Source: Candidatus Accumulibacter proximus (GTDB taxonomy: Bacteria; Pseudomonadota; Gammaproteobacteria; Burkholderiales; Rhodocyclaceae). From it: a stretch of 64,000 nucleotides of DNA. Below the pieces are notes generated by a model, which saw only the letters and a list, made by a program, of their open reading frames with translations, was not told where the DNA came from and searched no databases. Position numbers and translations under genes: made by a program. Shown piece after piece: positions 47,327-57,400 of the stretch (the first letter of the stretch is position 1; every line of letters starts with the position of its first letter). The stretch spans positions 1-64,000 of the forward strand of contig JADJMH010000018.1 in the NCBI GenBank assembly GCA_016709675.1, read 5' to 3'.

Positions 47327-47875
47327 ATGCCTGACGCGAAAACGCTGCTCAAGCTGACCACGACGCCCGAGGACCACCGGATCGCCCAACTCGCGGCGGC
47401 AGCGATCGGTCTCTCACTGATCGACGCGGCCATCCCGCTACCATTGCCGGGTATCAAGCCCGGCCTGGCCAACATCGTGACGCTGATCGTCCTGGCGCGC
47501 TATGGCTGGGTAGCTGCCGCCTGGGTCAGCGGCCTGCGTATCTTCGCCGGTAGCCTGCTGCTGGGATACTTTCTATCGCCGGGATTCTTCATGAGCCTCA
47601 CCGGCGCGCTGTTCAGCCTGCTGACGCTGGCTCTGGCAATTCGATTGCCACGCCGCTACTTCGGGCCAGTCAGTTGGAGTGTATTGGCGGCTTTTGCCCA
47701 CATCGGAGGCCAGCTGCTGCTAGCACGATGGTGGCTCATTCCGCACAACGGCCTTTTCCTTCTGCTTCCTTTTTTCGCAGTGGCGGCACTCGTTTTCGGT
47801 ATCATCAACGGCCTGATTGCCGCGCGCCTGCTTGAGGAACTGCCGGCCACAGACAGCGAGATCGAAAATGCCTGA
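47327..47875 (+). CDS. Gx transporter family / heptaprenyl diphosphate synthase component I-like membrane protein
   Basis: Integral membrane protein of 182 residues with about five helices. The signature LIDAAIPLPLPGIKPGLANI followed by LIVLARYGW is that of the family named after heptaprenyl diphosphate synthase component I but now viewed as an ECF-S-like Gx transporter. The start is ATG 47327, with a weak ribosome binding site. Its stop overlaps the ubiX start, which might hint at a link to prenyl or quinone metabolism; this is inference only. Confidence 0.82.
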   Translation: MPDAKTLLKLTTTPEDHRIAQLAAAAIGLSLIDAAIPLPLPGIKPGLANIVTLIVLARYGWVAAAWVSGLRIFAGSLLLGYFLSPGFFMSLTGALFSLLTLALAIRLPRRYFGPVSWSVLAAFAHIGGQLLLARWWLIPHNGLFLLLPFFAVAALVFGIINGLIAARLLEELPATDSEIENA

Positions 47876-48491
47876 ACCCATCTGCCTGGCTTTCACCGGC
47901 GCCTCCGGCATGCCCTACGGTGTCCGCTTGCTCGAATGTCTGCTGGCCGCCGGTTGCCGGGTTCAGCTCCTTTACTCACAGGTCGCACAGATTGTCGCCA
48001 AACAGGAAATGGGGCTAGACCTGCCCGCACGCGCCAGTGACGCGCGTCGATGCCTTCAGGAGCGCTTCCCGGCCTTACCGGGCCATCTCGAAGTCTACGG
48101 CCGCGAAGAATGGTTTGCGCCGCTCGCCAGCGGGTCCAACCCGCCGGGCTCGATGGTCATCTGCCCGTGCTCGATGGGTACACTGGCGGCGGTTGCCCAC
48201 GGACTGGCCAGCAAGCTGATCGAGCGGGCGGCCGATGTGGTCCTCAAGGAAGGGCGCAAGCTGATCCTGGTCCCACGCGAGACGCCGCTGTCGGTGATCC
48301 ATCTTGAAAACATGTTGCGTCTGTCGCGAGCCGGCGCCGTGATCCTGCCCCCCAGCCCGGGGTTCTATCACCACCCGCAGCGGGTCGAGGATCTGGTCGA
48401 CTTCGTCGTTGCCCGCATCCTCGACCAGCTGCAGGTGCGGCACACCCTCATGCAGCGATGGGGAGACAACGAGGCCCCTGATGACGCCTAG
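47868..48491 (+). CDS. ubiX: Flavin prenyltransferase UbiX
   Basis: Makes prenylated FMN, the cofactor of UbiD decarboxylases, from FMN and dimethylallyl phosphate. The 207 residues have the flavin-binding CLAFTGASGMPYGVRLLE, then MVICPCSMGTLAAVAHG, LVPRETPLSVIHLENML and PPSPGFYHHPQ, all family signatures. ATG 47868 lies inside the end of the upstream gene, so the two are coupled. ubiD is not in this window. A short open frame of 35 codons at 48480-48587 overlaps its end and has no recognisable content. Confidence 0.95.
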   Translation: MPEPICLAFTGASGMPYGVRLLECLLAAGCRVQLLYSQVAQIVAKQEMGLDLPARASDARRCLQERFPALPGHLEVYGREEWFAPLASGSNPPGSMVICPCSMGTLAAVAHGLASKLIERAADVVLKEGRKLILVPRETPLSVIHLENMLRLSRAGAVILPPSPGFYHHPQRVEDLVDFVVARILDQLQVRHTLMQRWGDNEAPDDA

Positions 48492-48648
48492 CGAGCTGCA
48501 TGCCTTTGACGATACCGCCTCGATCGGCGACCGACTGCCCCGGGATCCGGCTGCTGCAGAACCTGGCGGAGCCAGGGATGCGTGAACCTGAGGACCCCGT
48601 CGTGCGCCTGCCGGCCCTCTCGGTCTGGCTGTCCCGACGCTGGCGGCC

Positions 48649-49869
48649 TTGAAGGTCGCTGCACGCTCGTGGCCGGCACTGGTGCTGGTCTTCTGTAGTG
48701 CAGAGACCTTTTCGATGGCTGGCTTTGCGCTGGTGCCGTCGCTGCTGCCACAACTTTCACAACGATGGTCGCTGTCAGCGACAGAAGGCGGCTGGCTTGG
48801 CGGCATCTTCTTCCTCGGCTACATCCTGGCCGTACCCATCCTGGTCAGCCTGACCGATCGTATCGACGCACGCCGCATCTACCTCGCCTGCGCTGCCCTG
48901 AGCGGGCTCGCGCTGGCGGGCTTTGCCCTTCTTGCCGACAGCTTCGCCGCCGCTCTTGGCTGGTGGTGGCTTGCCGGCCTCGGCTTGGCAGGCACTTACA
49001 TGCCGGGTCTGAAGGCGCTGACCGATCGGCTGCCGGTCGCTGCCCAATCGCGGGGCACCGCTTTCTACACTGCCACATTTGGTGTCGGAGCGGGCCTCTC
49101 CTATCTCTGGATCGGCCTATCACAGGTCCTGCTGCCATGGCCCTGGCTCTTCGCCGTGGCAGCGGCTTGTGCGGCACTCTCGGTGCTGCTCGTCTGGCAG
49201 GCGATCTCACCGCGCCCTTCACCAACACCTGTCAAGGCCCGCCGAGGCCGTTGGCAGGAGGTTGTGCGCGACCGACGCGCCCTGGCCTTTTGCGGGGGCT
49301 ACTTCGGTCACAACTGGGAGCTCTTCGGTTTTCGCGCCTGGCTGGTGGCTTACCTGACCTGGACCGACGCCAGGTCCCTGGATTCATGGACAACGATGCC
49401 GGGATTGATTGCTGCTCTGGCGACTTTCCTCGCCGTACCCGCGAGCATCCTCGGCAACGAAGGTGCGCATCGCTGGGGACGCCAGCGTTGGCTGCAGAGT
49501 GTCATGCCCCTTTCCTGCGCTCTGGCTCTCGTCGTCGGCTTCTCGGGCAGCCTCCCGAGCCACTGGCTGATACCCCTGATTCTCGTCTACGCGGTAAGCA
49601 TGAATCTCGACTCGGCAGCGCTGACCGCCGGTCTGCTCACCGAAACACCGCCCGACAGACGCGGAACGACGCTCGCGCTGTACTCCTCGATCGGCTTCGC
49701 TGGCGGTTTCATCGGACCGGTGGCCTTTGGCGTTGCGCTCGATGCTTTCGGCCGATCCAGTCATTCCGGTTGGACGGCTGGATTCGTGACGCTCGCCACC
49801 GGCGTCGGCGTCGGGCGCTGGGCGATCGGCAAGATCGACCAGCCAGCGACCGGCAAAGCGGCGTCGTAA
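48649..49869 (+). CDS. MFS transporter
   Basis: Major facilitator permease of 406 residues with about twelve membrane helices. The loop 2-3 motif appears as LVSLTDRIDARRIY, and a similar loop follows helix 8. A charged central loop (ISPRPSPTPVKARRGRW) splits the halves. The start is a TTG at 48649 that allows the first helix; no ATG fits. Related proteins are annotated as cyanate/nitrate-like or unknown MFS members; the substrate cannot be inferred. It ends 12 bases before the convergent mutY. Confidence 0.88.
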   Translation: MKVAARSWPALVLVFCSAETFSMAGFALVPSLLPQLSQRWSLSATEGGWLGGIFFLGYILAVPILVSLTDRIDARRIYLACAALSGLALAGFALLADSFAAALGWWWLAGLGLAGTYMPGLKALTDRLPVAAQSRGTAFYTATFGVGAGLSYLWIGLSQVLLPWPWLFAVAAACAALSVLLVWQAISPRPSPTPVKARRGRWQEVVRDRRALAFCGGYFGHNWELFGFRAWLVAYLTWTDARSLDSWTTMPGLIAALATFLAVPASILGNEGAHRWGRQRWLQSVMPLSCALALVVGFSGSLPSHWLIPLILVYAVSMNLDSAALTAGLLTETPPDRRGTTLALYSSIGFAGGFIGPVAFGVALDAFGRSSHSGWTAGFVTLATGVGVGRWAIGKIDQPATGKAAS

Positions 49870-49881
49870 GCTGCCCGAGGG

Positions 49882-50955
49882 TCAGCCTGACAAACCAGGC
49901 GACAGCAGCAGCTTCCTGATTGGCGTCGGCAGCGCGGCAGCAGCGACATCCTCGAGAGGCAACCATTCCCAGCGTGCTTCGCCTGCCACAAGCCCGACGA
50001 GTTCGACGTCGCAGCGCAACACGCTGATCGTCAGACGGAAATGGGTAAATACATGCCTGATCGGCGCTAGCGTCGACCTGCGCAAGATCCTGCAGCCCTG
50101 GCGCCGGGCAAAGTCGTCGGCAGACTCGCTGACCACCGCCGGCAAGCTGAGCAAACCGCCCCAGATGCCGCTCGGCGGCAGGCGCTCGAGTAGCACTCGT
50201 CGGCCATCGGTGAGCAACAGAACGCTGCTGGCGCGTTCAGGAAGGGCTTTTCTCACTGCCCGCTGGGGCAGTTCGGCCTGCCGACCCTCCCGACAGGCGA
50301 CGCAGAGCAGGTTCAGCGGACAGGCATCACAGGTCGGCTTGTCGCGCGAGCAAACCGTCGCACCCAGATCCATCATGCCTTGCGCGTAGGCCTCGATGCG
50401 GTTTTCCGGAAGCAGCGCTTCGGCAAGCGCCCACATCTCGCGTTCATAGTGTGCGGCAGAGTCGCCGCGCGCGACCCCGAAGCAGCGTGCCAGAACACGC
50501 TTGACATTGCCATCGAGGATGGCCGCCCGACGACCGAAGGCGAAGACGCTGATGGCCGCGGCGGTCGAGCGGCCGATCCCCGGCAATCCGGCGTTGTCGT
50601 CCGGATCAGAGGAGAACTTCCCGGCACGGTCATTGACGACGGCTTGCGCGCAGCGGTGCAGATTGCGTGCCCGCGCGTAGTAGCCGAGACCGGCCCACAT
50701 TTCGAGGACGCTTTCAACGGGCGCCGCAGCGAGCGCCTCCAGCGTGGGAAAACGCGCCAGGAAACGATGGTAGTAGGGAATGACGGTCTGCACCTGCGTT
50801 TGCTGCAGCATGATTTCAGACAACCAGATGCGGTAGGCGTCACGAGTCTTTTGCCAGGGAAGGTGATGGCGGCCCTTCGCCTGCTGCCAGGAGATCACCC
50901 GGCTGGCGAAATCGAGCCTGACCGTCAGCCGAGGTTCAGCACCCATGTGCAGCAC
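49882..50955 (-). CDS. mutY: A/G-specific adenine glycosylase MutY
   Basis: Removes adenine mispaired with 8-oxoguanine. The 357 residues begin with the helix-hairpin-helix glycosylase domain: LPWQKTRDAYRIWLSEIMLQ with the catalytic Glu, MWAGLGYYARARNLH, and LPGIGRSTAAAISVFAFG with GLPGIG and the catalytic Asp nearby. The 4Fe-4S loop is CSRDKPTCDACPLNLLC (C-x6-C-x2-C-x5-C). A C-terminal Nudix-like domain (about 230-350) recognises 8-oxoG. Met at residue 4 is an alternative start. Confidence 0.96.
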   Translation of the reverse strand: MLHMGAEPRLTVRLDFASRVISWQQAKGRHHLPWQKTRDAYRIWLSEIMLQQTQVQTVIPYYHRFLARFPTLEALAAAPVESVLEMWAGLGYYARARNLHRCAQAVVNDRAGKFSSDPDDNAGLPGIGRSTAAAISVFAFGRRAAILDGNVKRVLARCFGVARGDSAAHYEREMWALAEALLPENRIEAYAQGMMDLGATVCSRDKPTCDACPLNLLCVACREGRQAELPQRAVRKALPERASSVLLLTDGRRVLLERLPPSGIWGGLLSLPAVVSESADDFARRQGCRILRRSTLAPIRHVFTHFRLTISVLRCDVELVGLVAGEARWEWLPLEDVAAAALPTPIRKLLLSPGLSG

Positions 50956-51176
50956 AATCGTGTCGACAGACGAAAGCTGCGCGGTGATAATTGCGCCCGG
51001 GGTCCATTTTGCCGCCCCGGACAGTCTGTGGCGTCAAGCGACCTGACTGAACAGCGCAAAAAGCTTGCGATGCGTTTTTTGCTGGCCCCATGGCTATAAG
51101 TGACATCGCGGAACTCTCGGACTGCCCTACCAATTGTGAATCCTAGCACGCCCGAACAAAGCATCCGGCTCGCCTG

Positions 51177-51764
51177 ATGCGCCCACCTCTCGACTCTCCC
51201 GAAAGCCCGGAAAAAGCAGCGTCGATTGCCGGTCCGCCCTGCCTGGACAGCAGTACCGACCATACCACAGCGGCGAGAGATCAGGTCTACCGCGATTTCC
51301 GCGACGCCCTCGGAAGCTTTGCCACCGGCGTCACCGTGCTCACCGCGCTGGCAGCAGACGGCGGACCGATCGGAGTGACCATCAGTTCATTCAACTCGGT
51401 TTCGCTACAACCTCCGCTGATCCTCTGGAGCCTTGCCTGCGACTCGCCGCGGCTTGCAGCTTTCCGCAACGCCCGCTATTACGCGGTCAATGTACTGGCG
51501 GCCGATCAGGAGTGGGTCTCGGACTCTTTCGCCAACCGTGAGGACAATCACTTCAACAACGTGAGAGTGCGCAAAGGACTCGCCGATGTGCCGCTGATCG
51601 AGGGCTGCGTAGCCTGGTTCGAGTGCAGTAACGAAGCACGCTATCCTGGTGGAGACCACCTTATCTTCCTGGGTCGCGTCCAGCGCTTTGCCCGCGGTGA
51701 AGTCGCCGAGCCTCTGGTTTTCCATGCCGGTCGCTATCGGCAGCTACGCCCCGAGTCTGGATAA
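51177..51764 (+). CDS. Flavin reductase family protein
   Basis: FMN-binding split-barrel protein of 195 residues of the flavin reductase-like family, which supply reduced flavin to monooxygenases or act as small oxidoreductases. Family blocks are FRDALGSFATGVTVLTA, then GVTISSFNSVSLQPPLILW, ARYYAVNVLAADQ and GDHLIFLGRVQ. The first 35 residues are polar and not conserved, so the true start may be further in. It diverges from mutY. No partner oxygenase is nearby. Confidence 0.88.
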   Translation: MRPPLDSPESPEKAASIAGPPCLDSSTDHTTAARDQVYRDFRDALGSFATGVTVLTALAADGGPIGVTISSFNSVSLQPPLILWSLACDSPRLAAFRNARYYAVNVLAADQEWVSDSFANREDNHFNNVRVRKGLADVPLIEGCVAWFECSNEARYPGGDHLIFLGRVQRFARGEVAEPLVFHAGRYRQLRPESG

Positions 51765-51770
51765 TGAGAT

Positions 51771-51808
51771 AACACCATAGGACAACACCGTAGAACAACA
51801 CCGGCGAC
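51771..51808. repeat. Three tandem 12-13 base repeats
   Basis: Units aacaccataggac, aacaccgtagaac and aacaccggcgac follow one another directly after the flavin reductase stop. Too short and imperfect to assign a role; they may be slippage products. Confidence 0.6.
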
Positions 51809-52004
51809 AATCTCCTTCCCCGATACCGCCGTGGAATGTGCTCACCGGGGTCTGCAACCGCAATACGTGTTTTTCACTGCAGTATGCTCGCTGCTCTTTC
51901 TCCATCACAATCAGCACAACGCCCGTTCGCCAGCACGTGCGTTGCGCGTGAATATATGTGCGTTTTAGTGTATAAGAGCGATTTTGTCCAAGGAGGAATC
52001 GTCG

Positions 52005-52325
52005 ATGGCAACCTACAGGGAACTACTCGCGCAGCGCGCCGTGTTGGAGAGAGAAATAGAACAAGCTCGGCAGGCGGAGGTGGCGGATGCCATCGGTCGG
52101 GCAAAGCAGTTGATTGCCGAGCATGGTTTAACGGCAGCGGACCTCGGCTTCAAAATGGCCGGTTCGACAGCCGGAACGGCGGTGGAGAAAAAGCGGACAA
52201 CGGTTGCCGTCAAATACCGCGGTCCCAATGGCGAGACCTGGTCGGGCCGCGGCAAGGCACCGAACTGGCTGACCAGCCAGGAAGGGCAGGGGCGCCACCG
52301 CAACGAGTTTCTCGTCTCCCGGTAA
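52005..52325 (+). CDS. H-NS family nucleoid protein
   Basis: Small DNA-binding silencer of 106 residues. The N-terminal half (about 1-45) is a coiled coil for oligomerisation. The C-terminal domain has the H-NS core YRGPNGETWSGRGKAPNWL, where GRGKAP matches the minor-groove hook. ATG 52005 has AGGAGG nine bases before it. A TATAAG -10-like box at 51971-51976 lies in a locally AT-rich stretch. As a single small H-NS it could silence AT-rich acquired DNA; no targets are evident in this window. Confidence 0.92.
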   Translation: MATYRELLAQRAVLEREIEQARQAEVADAIGRAKQLIAEHGLTAADLGFKMAGSTAGTAVEKKRTTVAVKYRGPNGETWSGRGKAPNWLTSQEGQGRHRNEFLVSR

Positions 52326-52447
52326 TCGTGTTTGCCCAAGGCATTTCAGGGCCGAAAGCTGAAACGATTAGGCGTTCCCGGTCATACGGATCTGTTCCCG
52401 GACTGCCGAAAGGCACCAAGAGATAATCAGCGGACCACGGCGGAAAG

Positions 52448-53452
52448 ATGAATATCCTGGTTACCGGCGGTAGCGGCTACATTGGCTCGCATGCCTGTGT
52501 CGCCTTGCTTGGGGCAGGCTACGCCGTGACCGTCGTCGATGATCTCTCGAACAGCCGGATCGAGGTTATCGATCGTGTGGCACAGATTGCTGGCCAACGA
52601 CCGCGCTTTTTCGCGGGAGATGTCCGGGATCGTGAGTTGCTGCGCCGGGTATTCTCGACATCGCGGATTGATGCGGTCATTCATTTTGCCGGCTTGAAGG
52701 CGGTCGGTGAATCAGTAGCGCAGCCTTTGCGTTATTACGACTGCAACGTCGGTGGCGCCATCGCGCTTTGCGAGGTAATGGCCGAAGCGGCAGTCAAGAC
52801 CCTGATTTTCAGTTCCTCGGCAACCGTCTATGGCGACCCGGCTTCGGTCCCGATCCGCGAGAATTTCCCGCGCTCGGCGACCAATCCCTATGGCGCCAGC
52901 AAACTGATGATTGAAGACATTCTGGCCGACGTGTCGCGGGCTGATCGCGAATGGCGGATTGCCCGTCTGCGCTATTTCAATCCTGTGGGTGCACATGAGA
53001 GCGGCCTGATCGGCGAGGAGCCGACCGGGATCCCCAATAATCTGCTGCCCTATGTCGCACAAGTGGCTGAAGGAAGGCGCCCACAATTGCAGGTTTTCGG
53101 CAATGATTATCCGACGCCTGACGGTACCGGCGTGCGCGATTACATTCACGTCATGGATCTGGTCGAAGGCCACCTCGCAGCGCTGAATTATCTATTTGAT
53201 AAGGGCGGTCTGCTGACGGTCAATCTGGGTACCGGTTGCGGCTACTCGGTACTCGACATGGTGCGTGCTTTCGAAGCCGCCAGCGGCCGGCCGGTCCCTT
53301 ACGCGCTGGTGCCGCGCCGGCCGGGTGACGTGGCGGCGTGCTACGCTGATCCTCAGCTCGCCGCCGACCTTATCGGCTGGCGGGCCCAGCGTGGCATAGA
53401 CCAGATGTGCAGTGATGCCTGGCGCTGGCAGCAGCAGCGCGCAGCGACCTGA
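52448..53452 (+). CDS. galE: UDP-glucose 4-epimerase
   Basis: NAD-dependent short-chain dehydrogenase that interconverts UDP-glucose and UDP-galactose for surface polysaccharides. The 334 residues carry the NAD loop VTGGSGYIGSH, then IHFAGLKAVGESV, the Ser of FSSSATVYG, the catalytic Tyr-Lys in NPYGASKLMIE, and LRYFNPVGAHESG. apaH starts nine bases after the stop, implying co-transcription. Confidence 0.96.
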   Translation: MNILVTGGSGYIGSHACVALLGAGYAVTVVDDLSNSRIEVIDRVAQIAGQRPRFFAGDVRDRELLRRVFSTSRIDAVIHFAGLKAVGESVAQPLRYYDCNVGGAIALCEVMAEAAVKTLIFSSSATVYGDPASVPIRENFPRSATNPYGASKLMIEDILADVSRADREWRIARLRYFNPVGAHESGLIGEEPTGIPNNLLPYVAQVAEGRRPQLQVFGNDYPTPDGTGVRDYIHVMDLVEGHLAALNYLFDKGGLLTVNLGTGCGYSVLDMVRAFEAASGRPVPYALVPRRPGDVAACYADPQLAADLIGWRAQRGIDQMCSDAWRWQQQRAAT

Positions 53453-53461
53453 TTGCCGACC

Positions 53462-54322
53462 ATGGCGACCTACGCGATTGGCGACATCCAGGGCTGCTTC
53501 GACTCGTTCCAGCACCTCCTGGAAAAATGCCGGTTCGACCCGGCAAGCGATCGACTGTGGCTGGTCGGCGATCTGGTCAACCGCGGACCCCGGTCGCTCG
53601 ACACCCTGCGCTTCGTGCGTGATCTTGGCGCCGCAGCGATCACCGTCCTCGGCAACCACGATCTCTACCTGCTCATGGTTGCCGCCGGCTTCGACCGGCG
53701 CAGCAAGGGCGACACGCTGGACGAGATCCTCAAGGCAGCGGACTGTGACGAATTACTGGACTGGCTACGCCAACGACCACTCTGCCATCGCGAAGGCGAG
53801 TTCTGCATGGTGCATGCCGGGCTGTTGCCGCAGTGGACCACCGCCCGGGCACGTGCGCTGGCTCGAGAAGTCGAGGCTGTCCTCCGTGGCCCGACCTACC
53901 GCGATTTCCTCGCCAACATGTGGGGTAGCGAACCGGCAGCGTGGCGTGATGACCTCGAGGGCTGGCCCCGTTTGCGCGTGATCGTCAACGCCATGACCAG
54001 GATGCGCTTCTGTTCCCCGGACGGGGTGATGGAATTCAAGACCAAGGGCGAGTTGTCCGACGCACCGGCTGATCACCTGCCTTGGTTCGAAGTACCCGGC
54101 CGGCGCAGCGCCGCTGACGTCATGGTGATTGGTCATTGGTCAGCGCTCGGACTCAGGGTCGAACCCAGGTTGCTGGCACTCGATTCCGGTTGCTTCTGGG
54201 GCCGTCACCTGACTGCCGTGCGCCTCGATGACCGCACGATCTTCCAGGTTGACTGCGCGACCGGGGAGGCACAGGATCAGGCCGAGCGTGACCCCGGCGA
54301 GGCCGCCCGGGCTTGCCTCTGA
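53462..54322 (+). CDS. apaH: Bis(5'-nucleosyl)-tetraphosphatase, symmetrical
   Basis: Metallophosphatase cutting Ap4A into two ADP. The 286 residues have all metal motifs: YAIGDIQGCFDS, LVGDLVNRGPRSL, VLGNHDLYLL and VHAGLLPQW, with GHWSALGL near the end. The start is ATG 53462, giving MATYAIGDIQG; a TTG three codons earlier directly follows the galE stop. Confidence 0.95.
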   Translation: MATYAIGDIQGCFDSFQHLLEKCRFDPASDRLWLVGDLVNRGPRSLDTLRFVRDLGAAAITVLGNHDLYLLMVAAGFDRRSKGDTLDEILKAADCDELLDWLRQRPLCHREGEFCMVHAGLLPQWTTARARALAREVEAVLRGPTYRDFLANMWGSEPAAWRDDLEGWPRLRVIVNAMTRMRFCSPDGVMEFKTKGELSDAPADHLPWFEVPGRRSAADVMVIGHWSALGLRVEPRLLALDSGCFWGRHLTAVRLDDRTIFQVDCATGEAQDQAERDPGEAARACL

Positions 54323-54435
54323 CGGGAGCATCACCTGCCGGCTGGCACCACCACTGCTGGCCGGAATCAAGATTGCAGGCGTCCGATTGACCGCAGCCTG
54401 CTAGAATCCCTCCAGCATTTCCCCCGGAGGGTCGC

Positions 54436-57400
54436 ATGCGCATCGGAAGGCGAATCAGACAACGCGGACTGACACCGATGGTCGCCCTGTTGGCGGCGGT
54501 CGTGCTGGCATTTGCCGGTTTTCTCGCCATCGGGCATCTGCCCGGCAATGGCCACGACGAGGCAGCTGGCGACGGCGTCCGCTTCGAGGTCGTCGATGGC
54601 GCGCATCGGGACCTCGACGGATCCCCGGCGCTGGCACTCTCCTTCAGCCTGCCACTCGATGCCAGGGCCGATCACGACCGCTTCGTCCAGGTCCTGGAAA
54701 TGCCGGTCAACGCAGCGAACATGCCGGCGGCGCACGACGGGGAGGACGAGGCTGCGGATGACCAGGGCGCGGCCGCGGCGTCCGAAATGGTCGGCACCAG
54801 CAGCCGGACGCCGACGGACACCGCACTGGATGGCGGCAAACCGGTGGCCGGCGCGTGGGTGGTCGGCGAAAACCCACGTCTGCTGTTCTTCCCGCACATC
54901 AAGCCGCAGACCCGCTACGTGGTGCTCGTCCAGCCCGGGCTGCTGGCAAAAAACGGCAGCAAGCTCGACGAGGAAGCGCGCTTTTCAATCACGACGGCAG
55001 CCGTTGCGCCGGCGTTCTACTTTGCCAGCCGAGGCATGGTCCTGCCGGCAGCCCAGAGCGGTGGCCTGCCAGTGACGACGGTCAATGTGCCGGAAGTAGA
55101 CATTCAGTTTCTCAAGGTCGATCCCGCTCAACTCGCGAAGTTTCTCGAGAAGGTGGTCGCCCGACCCGTGCGCAGTACGTCTGCGGCGGCTGGGGCGAGC
55201 GAAGAAGGCGACGGCGAGGACAGCGATGCCGACGGCTATTTCCACAACCCGGGCAGTCGTCTGAAAGGCGCGGTCAACAGCTGGGAGCTTGATCAACTGC
55301 ACAAACTGACCAGCAGCGTCTTTGTCGGCCGCTTCCTCACTGAACAGAAGGCCAATCGCCGCAGCGTCACCTTCATTCCGGTCGAAACGATTCCGGCGCT
55401 ACGCGAACCCGGGGTCTACGTGGCAGTGATGTCGCAACCCAACCGCTTCCGTGGCGATTACCAGACGACCTACTTCTACGTCAGCGATCTCGGCCTGCAT
55501 CTGCGGCAGTATCCGAGCCGCGGCGCTGACGCCTACGTCAGTTCGCTGACCGACGGCAAGGCCCGGGCTGGCGTCGAGGTGAGCTGGATCGATGGCCATG
55601 GCAGGACGCTGGCCCGCGGCGAGAGTGACCGTGATGGCCGGGTGGCGCTTGCCGAGCGGCCAACAGGCGCGCAATTGGTAATGGCCCGGAAGGACGGGCA
55701 GATGTCGCTGATCGCCCTCAGGGAGCCGGCACTCGACCTGGCGGAGTTCGACATCGCTGGTATGCCTTACGTGCCGGTCCGCCTGTTTGCCTACAGCGGC
55801 CGCAACCTCTACCGGCCCGGGGAGCGCTTCGAGGTCTCGGTGATCGCGCGTGATGCCGATGGTCACCCGGTTCCGCCGCAGCCGATCCAGGCGATTCTTC
55901 GGCGCCCCGACGGCAAGGCGCAGTGGACAGCAAGCTGGCAGCCCGACACCGCCATCGCCGGCTACTACCGGCACGCCATCGAGCTGCCGGCCGATGCTGC
56001 CACCGGTTCGTGGAACCTCGAACTGCGCGCCGACCCGGCGACGAAGCTTGCCGGCACCAGCATGCAGTTTGCCGTCGAGGAGTTCCTGCCGGAGAGAATG
56101 CAGCTCGATCTGGCAACGGCCGCCGAACGTCTGAGCGGTGAAGCGCCCTGGCCGTTCGATGTCAGTGGCCGTTACCTCTACGGCGCGCCGGCCGCTGGCA
56201 ACCGCTTGCTCGGCGTGGTCACCAGCGAGCGCAACCGCAATCCGCTGGCCCAGAAGCTGCCTGGCTTCGTCTTCGGCGACGCCGACGAGGACGCTGTCAA
56301 GACGCGCAGCGAGCTACCGGAAAGACAGCTCGACGAGCAAGGCAGGGCCAAGGTCGCGGTCGACCTGGATGCAGTCGCCAGGCGCCACTCGCCATTCACC
56401 GTGCGGGCGACGCTGAGCCTCCTCGAGAGCGGTGGCCGGCCGGTGGTGCGCAGCATCGAGCGGGTCTACTGGCCAGCACCGGTTCTCGTCGGGCTACGGC
56501 CGTTGTTCGTCGGCGCCTACGCGCGCGAGGCTGCGCCGGCCGATTTCGAAGTCGTGCGCGCCGCTGCGGACGCGACGCTGAAGGCAGGAACAGCTCTGCC
56601 GGTCCGGCTTTTCCGAGAGAACCGCAATTATTACTGGCGATTCGACGATCAGCGCGGCTGGAATTCGGGATTCACCGAGACCGACGAGCTGGTGACAACG
56701 ACACTGGTTTCGGTACCCGCCGGCGGCCGCGGCAAGCTCAGCCTGCCGGTCAAGTACGGACGATACCGAGTCGAGATCCTCGACCCGGAAACCCGGCAGA
56801 CGACGCGCTACCGCTTTTATGCCGGGTGGTCGGCAAAGGACGACGAAACACAGGGTGTACGGCCCGACCGGGTAGCACTCAAGCTCGACAAGGCGGCCTA
56901 TGCCGTCGGCGACACGGCCCGCCTGACGATCACCCCGCCGCATGCCGGCGAGGCGCTGGTAACGGTCGAGGGCGACCGGGCGCTATGGGTCCGCCGGCTG
57001 GCAGTCGGCGCCGACGGCGCGACCATCGACATCCCGCTCGACAAGGCCTGGACGCGCCATGATCTCTATGTCTCGGTGATGGTGCTGCGCCCGGGCAACA
57101 GCGGCGAGAAGGTGACCCCGGCGCGTGCGCTAGGACTGCTCCACGTACCGCTGGATCGCGGCGCCCGAAAGCTCGCGGTCAGTCTTGAGGCCGTGCCGAA
57201 AATGGAACCCGAGCAGCCGCTGAAGGTCAGGGTCAAGGTCCCCGAAGCCAGGGGGCAGCAAGCAATCGTGACGCTATCGGCAGTCGACGTCGGCATCCTC
57301 AACATCACCCGTTATGCCAGTCCTGATCCTTTCGGCTTCTTCTTCGCCAAGCTGCGCTACGGCGCCGACGCCTACGACGTCTATGGCCGGCTGATCGAAA

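Noticed and set aside
48765..49919. A 384-codon open frame within the MFS gene, same strand
   Set aside because: The other frame encodes a clear 12-helix permease; this one is Arg-rich with no membrane pattern.
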